DNA of 64,000 nt. It comes from Guadua angustifolia (Eukaryota; Streptophyta; Magnoliopsida; Poales; Poaceae). Positions 1 to 10,794 of this stretch are shown here, piece by piece. The stretch covers positions 18,886,924-18,950,923 of the forward strand of contig CM070502.1 in the NCBI GenBank assembly GCA_036346375.1. Reading direction: 5' to 3'. Within the stretch, counting starts at the first letter, position 1, and every line of letters starts with the position of its first letter. The notes under the pieces were generated by a model that saw only the letters and a program-made list of their open reading frames with translations, was not told the origin of the DNA and searched no databases. A program made the position numbers and the translations under genes.

Positions 1-2161
1 CGCAAGGAAGCCGCTGTGGAAGCTCGCCGAAGCAGAGGTCATCGCTGTTGCTGTTTTGCGAGGAGCATCGACGATTCGCCGCTATCTGTCGGGATCGAGA
101 AGTTGTGCCGTCGTCCGAGTTTTTGCGAGGAACAGCGGGAGTCGCCAGGAGATTTCTATGTGCGTGCTGTCGAGTTGTCGCCGAGGTCGTCATCTTCGTC
201 TCCGGTGAATTCAAGTCGCCGTCGCCGCATCGCCGATCGGGAGCTTCGTCAGCCGTCGGATCTTAATCAAGTGCACGGAATTCGTCCACGTCATTGCGGA
301 ATCGGTAAGCGTCTCCGATTAAATATCAACCGTTGGATTTAAGTCGGACGATAGATATTAGGCCACATAGTAGATTTACCCGTAACCGTTAGATTGAGTT
401 CATCAGTCTAGATTTCGCCACGTTTTGTCCGTACAAGCCGGGGCGGGAAAATTCGGATTTTCTTTATAAAAATAATTCGGAAAGATTTAGAATCTCTAAT
501 TCCAGAGTTTAGATTATTTTCAAAACTTCTAAACGCTATAGCTTTTGCATATGAAATCCGATTTGGGTGATTCGAATTCTGAAAAATTTGTAAAATTGAG
601 ATCTTTCCAATGATGGATTTTTATTTGACTTTTTGAGTTCATTTGCTATTTGTTCTTGGTGTTTATTTGCTCTTTCTTCTCGATTCACGTAGACGTTGAG
701 TTGAGCGAGGTGTTGGAAGAAGGATTATTATTTCAAGAGCAATCTTCGGATCAATACCAGGAGTTAAGCAAGGCAAGTTGTGCTTTGATCATATTGCACC
801 CATAAATTAGATTGCATGCTATTTTGGTTTACCTTATCACTTGTTATTTCATGAGTACAAATGATTTTGACCTAGTTTGGGATTTAGATATTATGCCCTC
901 TTAAATTACATCCTACCTTGTTAAAATTGTATGCCATGATCCGCTTGTCACCCTAGGTTGGTTAATTATAGTTGGTTAAATAGAAAATCAACATGGGTAG
1001 TTAGATCGAATTAGAGATGCTTAGCCACTTGCGTCATCACATGCTCTTGGAATATTGTTTATTAATCTTGACTAATGGAATATGGAACTATGATAATAAT
1101 TTGTGGGCCATGTGTGGTCGCACAAAAGATTGAGTTGTTGTGGCAAGTGAGTCACGCATAGCGATGTTGATTTGTGAAAAGCGCGTGGTGTTTGGTAATC
1201 AACTGGGGTGGGAAAAATGATTTAAACTGAGGCAAGTGGCAAGATTGTTTCTGGTGGGCCAAGAATGGCAATTGGGCGGTCGCATTTGGTGGGCCAAGAG
1301 TGGCAAATGGGCGGTCGTATTTGGTTTTTGGTGGGCCAAGAGTGGCAATTGGGCGGTCGCATTTGGTGGGCCAAGAGTGGCAAATGGGCGGTCGTATTTG
1401 GTTTTTGGGGGGCCAAGAGTGGCAATTGGGCGGTCGCATTTGGTGGGCCAAGAGTGGCAATTGGGCGGTCGTATTTGGTTTTATGATGAATTTTTGGTTA
1501 GTCTTGCCTCGGTCAACTAAGGGTAATTAATTAAAATAAACAACTGGATGGGATGGCGGGATGCCATGTGGATAATGGAACTTGGATTTAGGATGGAAAC
1601 CTGGTTTATTGAGCAATGCTGAATCTATTACTTGTTATTATTTGTTTTACTACTTTTCAATCTATGAAGTGTATATGTTTACAAAATGCTGCTTATTGCT
1701 TATGAACCATGAGCCTTCCTTTGGAATAAGCCTGCATATAGCTATGATAGCATTGCATTACATGCACAACTTGTTGAGTACGTGTTGGTGTACTCACCCT
1801 TGCAACAACCAACAACGATGGAGGAATCATCTTCAATATGGGAGAAGGACTTTCGGTGGGCCCAGCGTGTCACTAGGCCAATCCTTGTCGATCGCTTTGT
1901 GGTGTCTTGATGGGACATCTCGTTTTCTACTACTTTCCATTGCATTTGTCTTATTGGTCTTATTATTGCCTTGCAAATTTGAATAATGTAAGTGATCATA
2001 AGATCATACACTAGTTACATTCAATCAATAAAGTCCTATTATTCTTATCATTGTGTATGATATGATGCTTCTTGATGTTAAGCTGTGTGCACTAGCGTTT
2101 GATCCTGGGACTAGTGCGGAAAAACACAGTGGATTCGAATGGTTGGATTCGGGTCCTTACA
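1..2161 (+). mobile_element. Gypsy-type LTR, 3' portion (left edge outside window)
   Basis: This is a long terminal repeat of a Ty3/gypsy-type retrotransposon, entered part-way through. It has a GC-rich start, an A/T-rich stretch, the block ending in AAGGCAAGTTG near 771-780 that also occurs in the other gypsy LTRs here, a tandem repeat at 1253-1481, and a terminal part ending GGGTCCTTACA at 2161. No primer-binding site follows 2161, so it is a solo or truncated LTR, or a 3' LTR. Family assignment (Tat/RIRE2-like layout) is from general resemblance only. No coding region was found; the open frames in the GC-rich first 340 bases show no recognisable domain. Confidence 0.6.
1253..1481. repeat. 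Minisatellite, 77-bp higher-order unit x3
   Basis: Six subunits alternate between a 35-bp form and a 42-bp form that differ by a seven-base GGTTTTT tail and a few substitutions: 1253-1287, 1288-1329, 1330-1364, 1365-1406, 1407-1441 and 1442-1481. The higher-order period is 77 bp. Copies are nearly identical, so the expansion is recent. Because the repeat lacks stops it stays open in several frames on both strands, which gives spurious ORFs. Confidence 0.9.
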
Positions 2162-3160
2162 ATGATCGGGATATAATCTGAAAAAGATTCATCCATCAAT
2201 CATACATCCTTGGCACAAGAAACACAAACAAGTAGAAGGAGGGGAGGCAAATTCAAATGTGTGGAAAGTAAATTGCAAGAAAGTAAGTGCGAAATTTAAA
2301 TGTTGAATTTAAGGCATAATATAAATGCGTAATATAAATTCAGACTTGAGAAACTTAAAGGGAGGTTTACAAAGCCTCACAACAAAGTGGGCAAAATTTA
2401 AAGGAGCACCAAAATCTCTAAAACCTTTAAGATGGGAGAGCTACCACTACCCCTCTATTTACACTACTCTTGAGTCATCCTCCACCCGTGGATGAGTTTC
2501 TTCAACACTAAGGAACACCATCAAGAGCTATAATTGACTCACTCATACATGGGCTAACCCGAAATCCACACACATAATAGGTTTTGCACACTTTTCAAAG
2601 CTTACTAACTAGACCCACTACTCTATCACCTAGATCGTGATCCAACAACCCTCCTTAATCCAAGTAGCTCCAAGTTAGCATCTCAACTATTCCTTCTAGG
2701 CTCGCAGCGACTCTGTCTCCGATCATCTTCCGGCGATCCTCAACCATCTGGACCTCCGGCGCACCTCGCCTAGTCCTAGTCTTCCACCGCCTCACCATGA
2801 CGTAGTACCGTCATCCTACAACCATCAAAGCCAAGAAAAAACCCATTACATTGCAATGTCCAAAAAGATATTCAATAATCATCACAAAATCACAAATTAA
2901 AGTTCATCCTCGCTCATAAAGGCCAGTGCTACCTCCCTTAGGGGTCGATAGCACCGCCCACATATAAATCCCACAAAGATGCTCTCTGGGAAAAATCTCA
3001 CCATCCCTAGGGCCGGTGCTACCGCCCTTCAGGGGTAGTAGCACCGCAATTTCTAAACAGTGCTCAAATTGCTTCAAATCTCAAAATAGAGCACAAATCA
3101 AACTCAAACCTAAGCACCTCATACTTATAACTCATCACCATTAAGAATAGATCTCCACAT
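2162..3160. other. Intergenic repeat-derived stretch with inverted word pairs
   Basis: No coding region. It holds two pairs of inverted words: around 2924-2954 (GTGCTA with TAGCAC) and at 3014-3046, where CGGTGCTAC is followed after 15 bases by its exact complement GTAGCACCG. The composition and the paired words resemble the interior of the solo LTR at 60319-63242, so this may be a fragment of the same class. Its ends are not defined. Confidence 0.4.
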
Positions 3161-3234
3161 GACCTTTTGGAGCCCATCAAGGATGCCCTCACACAACTCC
3201 CAAGGGAAGAGACACAGGGTCTCCCATTTACATT

Positions 3235-3560
3235 CACTAGTACAGAAAATCTTATCATAGATGGTTCAAAAACCTTATCACAGATGGCTTTGTGAACTGT
3301 TTGTAATCATGTATCAGTGATAATGACTACTCATAACAAATGGTTTACGAAACGTTTGTGAAAATCATATCACAAACGGTTTTGAGTGTAACCCGTCTGT
3401 GATAAGTAGATATCACAGACGGTTCCTATTGGGAACCGTCCGTGATAATTGAACATCACCGACGATTATTAGTAGGAACCTCTGCTATATGAGATGTATC
3501 ATAGACAGTTTTTCCTAGATAACCATCTGTGATATTAATTTGTATTGATATACTTTATCT
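3235..3560 (+). repeat. CACTA terminal and subterminal repeat region, copy A
   Basis: It starts CACTAGTACAGAAA and contains at least six degenerate copies of a roughly 12-bp word (ATCACAGACGGT and its complement ACCGTCTGTGAT). In En/Spm elements such arrays are the binding sites of the second transposase protein; that role is known for the family and not shown here. Confidence 0.65.
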
Positions 3561-3984
3561 GTTTACTGCCTAGCTACAGAAAATACTAGCCATGCCTTTT
3601 CAAACAATGATTATAGATTACATTACAAGCATAATATCACATTCATTTCAGAAAACAACTTAGAATACATATTACACCACGTACATCACATCTATTTCAA
3701 AAATCAACTTAGATTACATATTACACCACGTACATCACATCCATTTTAGAAATCAACTTAGAGATATTAACAATTGAATGCACAACTACAATTCACGAAT
3801 TCACAGCACAAATTATACAAATTAACCTAAGTGGTAATTTAGAAATAACAAACTCCTCAAGTTATGTAGAGTGAAACTCACCTTTTGGATTTATGAGCTT
3901 ACACGAAGAAATATGAGTTGTCCTCGAATTCCAATCGATCAGTCTATTCCAATGTAGTTGTATCGCATTTCCAAACCTCATTGG

Positions 3985-4620
3985 TCTTGATTGTATCGAA
4001 GAGGAGTTGCATGTTTTGGCAAATGTAAAATCCATATAGGTTATTTCGTTTTCCCTGCTGGTGGCACTGTAAATATAGAATTGGTTAGTTTTAAAGGCAT
4101 TATGGTGGTGTTCGACACTGATGTGGAGGAGTTCCTGTGCATCAGTTCTCGTCCTGCCCAGACAGACCCAAAATAAAAAAATTGAGACCCATTTTTTTGA
4201 GATTAATGCATTTCAGCTGCTTGAGATAGAGGGTATGCTTGCCATGGCCATCATCGACTCACCAGGTTCAATGGTCCAAGTTTGGGTGCTGCATGATTAC
4301 GCCAACGAGGCATGGGCGTAGATGTACAAAATTGATCTGGTAGCACCTGTTTTCACCGCTGACAATGACTACAATCCATTCAGACATTCACCCTATGTGT
4401 CATGTCTCAAGCGCTATATGTGCTGGCCTCCCGTGCTCGTATGCTCTACTACAATGTGATGCCAGTGGGGTTGTGCCGCAATATCACCAGCGTCCTCACC
4501 ATTGGACCATCGGGACCGAACATCTCTTTGAAGAAAGCTTTGTTCTGCCTGCGCTTCTTTTAGAGGAGGGAAATGATGCCGAACCGCCTTTCTTCCTCTT
4601 CCAGTGGCCATAGAGTAGTG
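3985..4620 (+). pseudogene. F-box-associated (FBA) interaction domain fragment, copy A
   Basis: Plus-strand frames encode pieces of a plant F-box-associated domain, the substrate-binding part of SCF ubiquitin ligases. Visible pieces are a segment reading MVVFDTDVEEFL near 4102-4137, the phrase EINAFQLLEIEGMLAMAII near 4202-4252, and VQVWVLHDYANEAWA ending at a TAG at about 4319; the domain then seems to continue beyond this stop (KIDLVAPVFTADNDYN). At least one frameshift lies near 4170-4200. The F-box itself is not joined in frame. It lies inside a CACTA-derived segment and a second copy lies at 18440-19050, so it is most likely a transduplicated gene fragment, not a functional gene. Confidence 0.55.
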
Positions 4621-4804
4621 ATTCGTGGCTTCCTATCCAGTTACTGTGTTAATTTGCACTCTTGAGAATCCATGCTCTTATAGCATTAATTTTCTGGGTG
4701 CGTATGAAATATTCAAATAAAGGTGAGCCATGGGTGACAAAGAACAACCCCCTTCCCCATAGCCGAAATTCCCAAATTTGTTCAGCCTAGTTCCAGATCA
4801 GCTA

Positions 4805-4912
4805 TGGATCCGTCGGCCACCACACCAAGTGCATGCGCACCGGCCAGTCCCCAAGACCTCTCCCCATCCCTTTGGTCGGAGTTGCCCGAGTGCCTCTTGG
4901 AGTTCCAATGAA
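4805..4912 (+). pseudogene. Possible F-box N-terminal exon fragment
   Basis: An ATG at 4805 opens 35 codons before a stop. The end reads LWSELPECLLEF, which resembles the start of an F-box helix (LPxxLLxxIL). The frame stops directly after it, and the downstream 4913-5870 frames show no F-box continuation. Given the F-box-associated fragment just upstream it may belong to the same captured locus. The motif is short, so this is tentative. Confidence 0.25.
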
Positions 4913-6227
4913 AACGAAGAAGTTCCGACTGGGACTCTTCCCTCAGCGGGCACGTCGGCTGGGACTACTGATGAATCCTCCCCAGGAGACGTGGCCTCGA
5001 AGTCCGGTGGGTCACCTCCAACAGAGATCCGCCTTAGCCTTCAGTCACAAAATAAGGAAGACAATATATAAACTTCAAGAGAAATGAAAATGTACCCAAC
5101 ATTGTCAAATTTGCTATCCAATCTAACGTGCTGACTTAAATCAATCCTCAATGAATGATTTTTGTTAAAGAAATGCTCATTTCAGTCTAGCAAATTCTGG
5201 CCTAGGAACGAACGTACTATGTCTCGAGTAGCATGAATGGTAGACCCTATTATCTCTTATTTATCAAATGATCTGTGTTGGATTGAAGTTGATATATCTT
5301 TGTTCAATTTGAAATTTTGAAGTAATGCAATCTCGTCCATACCTCATTGTTCTGTAATGGTTGAGTTCTTGCCCAGCCCATGCTTTCAGCTTTTCTTTGT
5401 GTTTACTTCTCTGTGTAGTATGAACTCTTAAATATAAATAATGATCAGGATGTCTTTCATTATTTTACCTGTTGAGCTAATGCATTCTATTTGTTACAGG
5501 AGCACCATAGCATGTGAGAAATTTGCAGAGATTTGTGAAGATTTATGGGAGCAAGCTCTAACTCCAGTTAAAGAGGTGCTCGCATCGCCATGGTGGCCGT
5601 CATCCTCGCCATGGAGCCACAATGGCCAAAGGCCTCCCTTCGCCTCCACATATTAAGAGCCTTGGTCTCCGTGTGCCTTCGCCTCCTGCTAGGTTGCTCC
5701 AGATCCCACCACTGGTGTCCTGCCTCCACCAGTGAAGATGGACATGTGCGATGCAGATGCCTTGCCACTGCTGACCACACCAACGAGACACGGTTTCAAT
5801 CTCATGCCGGGCTGCCTCATATCCCACAACCATCATTTCTATTGACGTCTCCTCAGGTTTGATTGGTGTCCTAGCTGGATGTTGTAAGCAAGCAATTTTG
5901 TTTTTTTTGTCCTAGCAGTAGTTCTTATGATCTGGAGATCTGCACAAGAGAGCGCCCTTAACTTTTATGTCTATTTGATTTATTACTTGTGTCTGATTTG
6001 GTTAACATTTCCTCCCATTTGAGCTAAATGCTTAGCAAATTAAGGTGGAAGTTTAGTTGTTTCTATGACAATTATTTGCTGATTAGTTTGTTCCAACTAG
6101 GATCGTTCGTGAGTTTGATAAGGAGCGACTGGATTCTAAGGCATTGAATTTGATTAGGGTCGACTGTGTTCTAAGGTAAGATTGTACAGAAATTATGGAA
6201 ATTTACTAAGATAAAATACCTTCTAAG
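4913..6227. other. Non-coding stretch, no recognisable gene
   Basis: Overlapping open frames on both strands at 5441-5862 encode nothing I recognise and have no homologue in copy B. The rest is A/T-rich intron-like or intergenic sequence. It may be further captured gene material. Confidence 0.3.
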
Positions 6228-7219
6228 TGTAACATCGAAAAATGTAAATAAATAAAACTAAATATTTTGAATTTAAATATTATTATTTCTGAGTTTTCTT
6301 GACCTTATTGGTTTTATTTGGATTTCCTTTGGAATTTTGCATTGCATGAAAAATCAATAAAGGGAATTAATGAATGGATAATGGTAAAAAGATAAAAGGT
6401 AAAAGTAAAATCTTGAAAAATTATTATTAAGATTTTTAACCCTCGGGTAAACTTTTACTGGTAACTTTCATTTTTCTTGTATAGTAAAAATAGTATTAAT
6501 AATTGGAAAAGACAAACTTGACTAGAAAGCGGTGCATCATCCGAATTAGGAAACGACAAACTTGACTAGAAAGCGAGCATCATCTGAATTAATGAAAAAT
6601 ATTAAGAGTTTATCGGAAGTGAGAAAATTACGAAGCATACTTTATCTGATTTAGCTCGGTAAAAATATCAAGAACTTACCGGGTTGGATAAGCCTCCAAA
6701 TAATTCAAAAAGCGAAGCTAGTAAAAGCGTAAAATGGAATGTCAGAATATTTAAAATTTAAATATCAAAGATAAAAATATAAAAATTTTACTGAAGCATT
6801 ATTAGCTTAAATACATTTGAAAAACAAAGTTTCAAAAAGTTCACAATGAGCTAGCTCCTCTTCTTGAGATGCTTGCGGTAAGTCTTTGAGAGAAAAAGAT
6901 GGCGAGGCTCGGCTTGGCTGCATGCAAAGCGAGGAAGCAACCGGAGATGAAGCAGCGGCCGTTCAAGAAATGAGATAGCTAGGCAAGCTCACTGGGTGCC
7001 GCTGAATAAGGCTGGCTCGGTGCTTGCCGGGCAGGGTGGTTTCCACGGCAAAGTGGCGGCGATGAGCAAATGGGTGAGGAGGAGGCTTCGGTGTTTATTG
7101 CAGGTAGGCGGGAGCTTTCGGTGCGAGGGCAGGCGAGGTTCGGCGATCGCGAGCGCGTGGCATAAAGCCTCTGCTGGGCGACATGCGACAAAAAAAGAGG
7201 CCTTGCAGCGGCCTTCTCG
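6228..7219 (+). mobile_element. Gypsy LTR fragment (5' part)
   Basis: It begins TGTAACATCGAAAAATG, the start form typical of grass gypsy LTRs, and continues through an A/T-rich upstream part into a GC-rich block (6890-7215). It stops at the CACTA terminus at 7220 and does not resume on the other side of that element, so the right part has been lost. A 44-bp tandem duplication lies at 6511-6593. Confidence 0.5.
6511..6593. repeat. 44-bp direct tandem duplication
   Basis: The phrase GACAAACTTGACTAGAAAGC occurs at 6511 and again at 6555, with similar following sequence. It lies inside the LTR fragment. Confidence 0.8.
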
Positions 7220-8917
7220 CACTACACCATGACCCAAATATAACGGCAGACATACGTCGACAAAGGCATATATAACATCGGTCGATGCAGCCGGAAAGGA
7301 TTTCCCGACGGACAATCTGTCGAGGAAAGACACTGTCGTTAAAGACCTTTGCCGACAGACAAATCATTACCGATAGACACTCTTTACCGATAGACAAATC
7401 TTTGCCGACAGACGTTTTGCCTGAGAAATACTATTTTTGAAGCATTGTTAGGCGACATAGTGTGTACCATTGCAAACAACATATTTTTGTTTGCATGAAT
7501 CAGTAATATACATTTAACCATACAGTTCAACATATGGAGAGAAAACATAAATGATCATTCAGTACTCCAAGATCACATAGTCCAAAAGGGCATAGACTCA
7601 TACATGATCATTGATTTCAGATTTCATTCCTTATCATAGACTCATAGTCCAAAAGGTCACATGAATGCATTACGGATATATGATCATTGATTAACAATAC
7701 TAATTGTCCAAAAGATCACATATAATTACTAGTATGAGAACTAATTGTCCAAAAGATCACAAGGGCTAGACCTCTTTTTAACATGTCACTAATTGTCCAA
7801 AAGATTAGTCCATCTATATAACTAGTGGCTATACACTAATTGTATCTCCACCACTTCACAAAAAATTCCTTTCTAGAAGCCTTTGGACAACATTAGTCCT
7901 GCACACCCCAAAAGTTCCTTTCTCGATTAGCACGATGGTCTCACTCACGCACACCCTGCAAAAGAATAAGTGATATGGTTATAATCAACAACCAAGAAAC
8001 TATTAGAAAAACTCTTAGACAAACCCAGGCGAGATGGAGAACAATGATATGTATGCTTTTGAGCATGGGTAACATGTATGCCGTCTTTTGCTTCTTTAAG
8101 CTATCTGGGTTGGAGTAAGTCGAAGCAAACCACACCACAGTACTATAGTATGCAATTCAATTGTGTCTCCTCGATTTGTGCTTAGAGATATGGTGCATCG
8201 ATCTGTGTCTCCTACCCCAAGGCCAGGTTTGTGTTACCGCTACTACCTCTTTGGTGCTTGGCTTTGGTGTCACGTCGTCTGGAAAGGCTCTTGCACACTT
8301 TGCAAACACATGTCTTCCTACAATGGCTCACCTTGTTACGGCGGTATCTTGGTTGTAACATCAATAGTAACATCAATAGCATACCATTTGTGTATCCAAC
8401 AACAAAAGCGAGGTGCTTGCTTCATTTGCATGTTAGTCTCTCCCATACATATATAGTTCTAGAAGAGTTCTTTGTTTCCCATGAACAAATCGAGAAAACA
8501 TATAAAATGGCTAAAGGATATAAACATACAAAAGGCTGTACATTCACCTCATTTTGAGAGTGAAGTGTAGCGACAACATATAACTCTTAGTTTTGTATGT
8601 CACATGTATCCCTCTTAGCAAATACTCCCTACTCTATTGATTCTTTTTACTTATCATTTTGGATATACACACATTTGGGAAAGTTTGTTACAAATCCTAA
8701 GTGGCAACAACAGGGGGATGTTCTTAACCTTGTGAGCAAAGCAAAAATCTACCAACCATGATGGCTGAAGCAAAGCTGTTGAACAAAGTTTAGTAGGGTT
8801 GCAGGGTTAGGCTGAAGCAGTTGAACAAGCAAGGCTGAAGCAAAACTCTACCAACGACTTGCAGGGTTAGGCATGCCACATGATAACACAGATTGGACAG
8901 ATTACACTCAAGTCTTA

Positions 8918-9203
8918 GGCCTGTTTGGCGAGCTCTGCTCCCGGCCTGCAGAGTGAATCGTGAAGCTCTGCCAAGCAATGATTTCGAGAATCGCTCGGGG
9001 TGATTCCCGTGAAGTGATTCTCGAAATGAACTAGGTTTGGGAGCTGAAAAAAGCGCTTCTCTGATTCCTCCCAACAAAAGTCAGTTTCTCCATAGAGTTT
9101 ATCCTATAGATTCGTTAGAGAATCACTTTCGTGACAGAATCACTTCTCTCAGAGAATCACTTCTAGAGAGAATCGGAATCGGAGGAGCTCTACCAAACAG
9201 GCC
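8918..9203. mobile_element. Tourist/PIF-Harbinger-type MITE
   Basis: A 286-bp element bounded by the inverted repeats GGCCTGTTTGG and CCAAACAGGCC, which extend imperfectly inward (GAGCTCT). The flanks are CTTA on both sides (8914-8917 and 9204-9207), containing the TTA target duplication of Tourist-like elements. The interior has many GAGAATCACTT words and no coding region. It inserted into the 8.8-kb CACTA. Confidence 0.85.
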
Positions 9204-9234
9204 CTTAGTAGCTTGTATCATCCTCCAACGAAAC

Positions 9235-9395
9235 AAAAGTGAAAAAATCTTACCATGTATGCAAGAACAACGGTGTGCAACCGAGAAAAGATACAAGTTT
9301 CCAACGATGTGCAACCAGAAAAATCTTACCATGCATCTCCTCCCATTTTGCGGCAACAACGATTGTGCAACGAGAAAAAGATACAAGTTTCTCTA
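9235..9395. repeat. Imperfect direct repeats, about 80-90 bp period
   Basis: AAAAATCTTACCATG occurs at about 9243 and 9321, and AAAGATACAAGTTTC at about 9286 and 9377. This gives two degenerate copies just outside the MITE. Confidence 0.5.
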
Positions 9396-9761
9396 AGGTG
9401 AAAGTTTATCCTTTTTGTTTAAATCTGTGGAAGCTTATGTTAATTGGCAAACACCCTTCACAGTATTAATTTGTTGTATAGCAAGATGACTCTGACTATA
9501 TTTCTAAAAAATTCAGTTTTTGTTCCATAGAAAGTTCTTGACGAGAGATGCTTTGAAGGCAACGACTCTCAAGCAATTGTAACAGGATATTAGTAATCTA
9601 TGAGGCATGCTAGGTTTTTCTATGATGTGTGCGACATTTAGGTTAAGTATTAGGTACCTTTCTCGATTAGCACTGATGGTCTCACTCTGCACACACACTG
9701 TAAAAGAATAGGTGATATGGTTATGAGACAAAGCAATGATGGGCTTGATTAATTGTTAGTT

Positions 9762-9764
<3 letters not shown>

Positions 9765-9823
<59 letters not shown>

Positions 9824-9825
9824 TA
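9765..9825. repeat. Compound microsatellite (AT)n then (TATG)n
   Basis: About 32 bp of AT dinucleotides runs directly into seven TATG tetranucleotides. Confidence 0.95.
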
Positions 9826-10794
9826 AAAGTATAGAAATTTAGCATCAATATCGTTAACAATGATAATTAATGGATGTGCATGCATAAAAGTAATCAAGAA
9901 ATTCATAGATATTATATGATATGAGAAAAGAATAAGACACATCATGCATGCATTTATTTATTTATTCTTGAAAAACACTTTATTGATTATACGTGGTAGC
10001 ATTGTGCTAGAGTTGAAAACCTTAGTTCATTAATACTGTTTCGAGCAAGCTCGAGTTTATCACTTCCTCGATTTGATCAACAAAACTTTACAAAGAAATC
10101 ACCAAAAGCTACCAAACCAAGCGAAGCAACTTTTGCTATTTACGCTAATTTGCTCCAACAAGCAAACAGATCCTATCCTTTAGAAGAAGCTGAGATAATC
10201 AATGCAGCTCTCATCTTTTGCCAAATAGTCGAAATCATCGGTGCACCTTGACATAAGAAAAGAACCATGAGCTTTATCACAATTAGCTGACAAGATACAA
10301 GTTATAAAGATCTAATCGTTAAAATGCTACCCTTCACTACAAGATACAAGTATGGTATTACTCATGTTGTCAATGTTCCCAAGTGCTACAATTGAGGCGA
10401 CGACGAAATATTTTTGGTTGTAAAAACTCAAACCCATAACAACGAAGCGGTTTGCATGCCATGGGCAGTTCATAAATGGTAGTGTAAATCAATTGAATAA
10501 AATGTACTCGTAGAAAAATCAAGTAAATGAGTTTCTTAAACTTATTTGACCGTCTGCAAGTTTGTTCACACTTGGCAATTTACAACTCTGTTATCCATGT
10601 GCAACCTTATTGACAAAAAGCAATAGGGTGTAAAGTGTAGATTGTGCAGAAGTCAGGTATTGTTTGTCACTTTCTCTATCTTAAAAAGTTGTATGCATGG
10701 CAGAAGAGCACAAAATCCCAAATGGTTTTGATATGTGTAACTTGCTTGATTCTTTGTTAACGAAGCCACCATGAGAAAATCAACTAGCTAGTAG

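Larger units (their letters stand above)
3160..4700 (+). mobile_element. CACTA end with captured gene fragment, copy A
   Basis: A CACTA-type terminus starts at 3235 (CACTAGTACAGAAAATC). It is followed to about 3560 by subterminal repeats of the form ATCACAGACGGTT in both orientations, typical of En/Spm elements. The interior (3590-4700) carries an F-box-associated gene fragment. The same order, including about 70 bp of left flank (3160-3234), recurs at 16140-19130. I find no opposite terminus, so the element is truncated or rearranged on the right. Confidence 0.6.
7919..9725. repeat. Direct repeat pair, about 65 bp, 1.74 kb apart
   Basis: The phrase TCTCGATTAGCAC, then GATGGTCTCACTC and AAAAGAATA(A/G)GTGATATGG, occurs at 7921-7980 and again at 9661-9720. 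The two copies bound a 1.7-kb block of the CACTA interior. This is an internal duplication or the trace of an inserted segment. Confidence 0.7.

Noticed and set aside
1152..1530. ORFs across the minisatellite on both strands
   Set aside because: The repeat unit has no stop codons; the translations are repeat artefacts.
10330..10360. CACTACAAGATACAAG as a further CACTA terminus
   Set aside because: No inverted partner, no subterminal array and no flanking duplication; CACTA occurs by chance.
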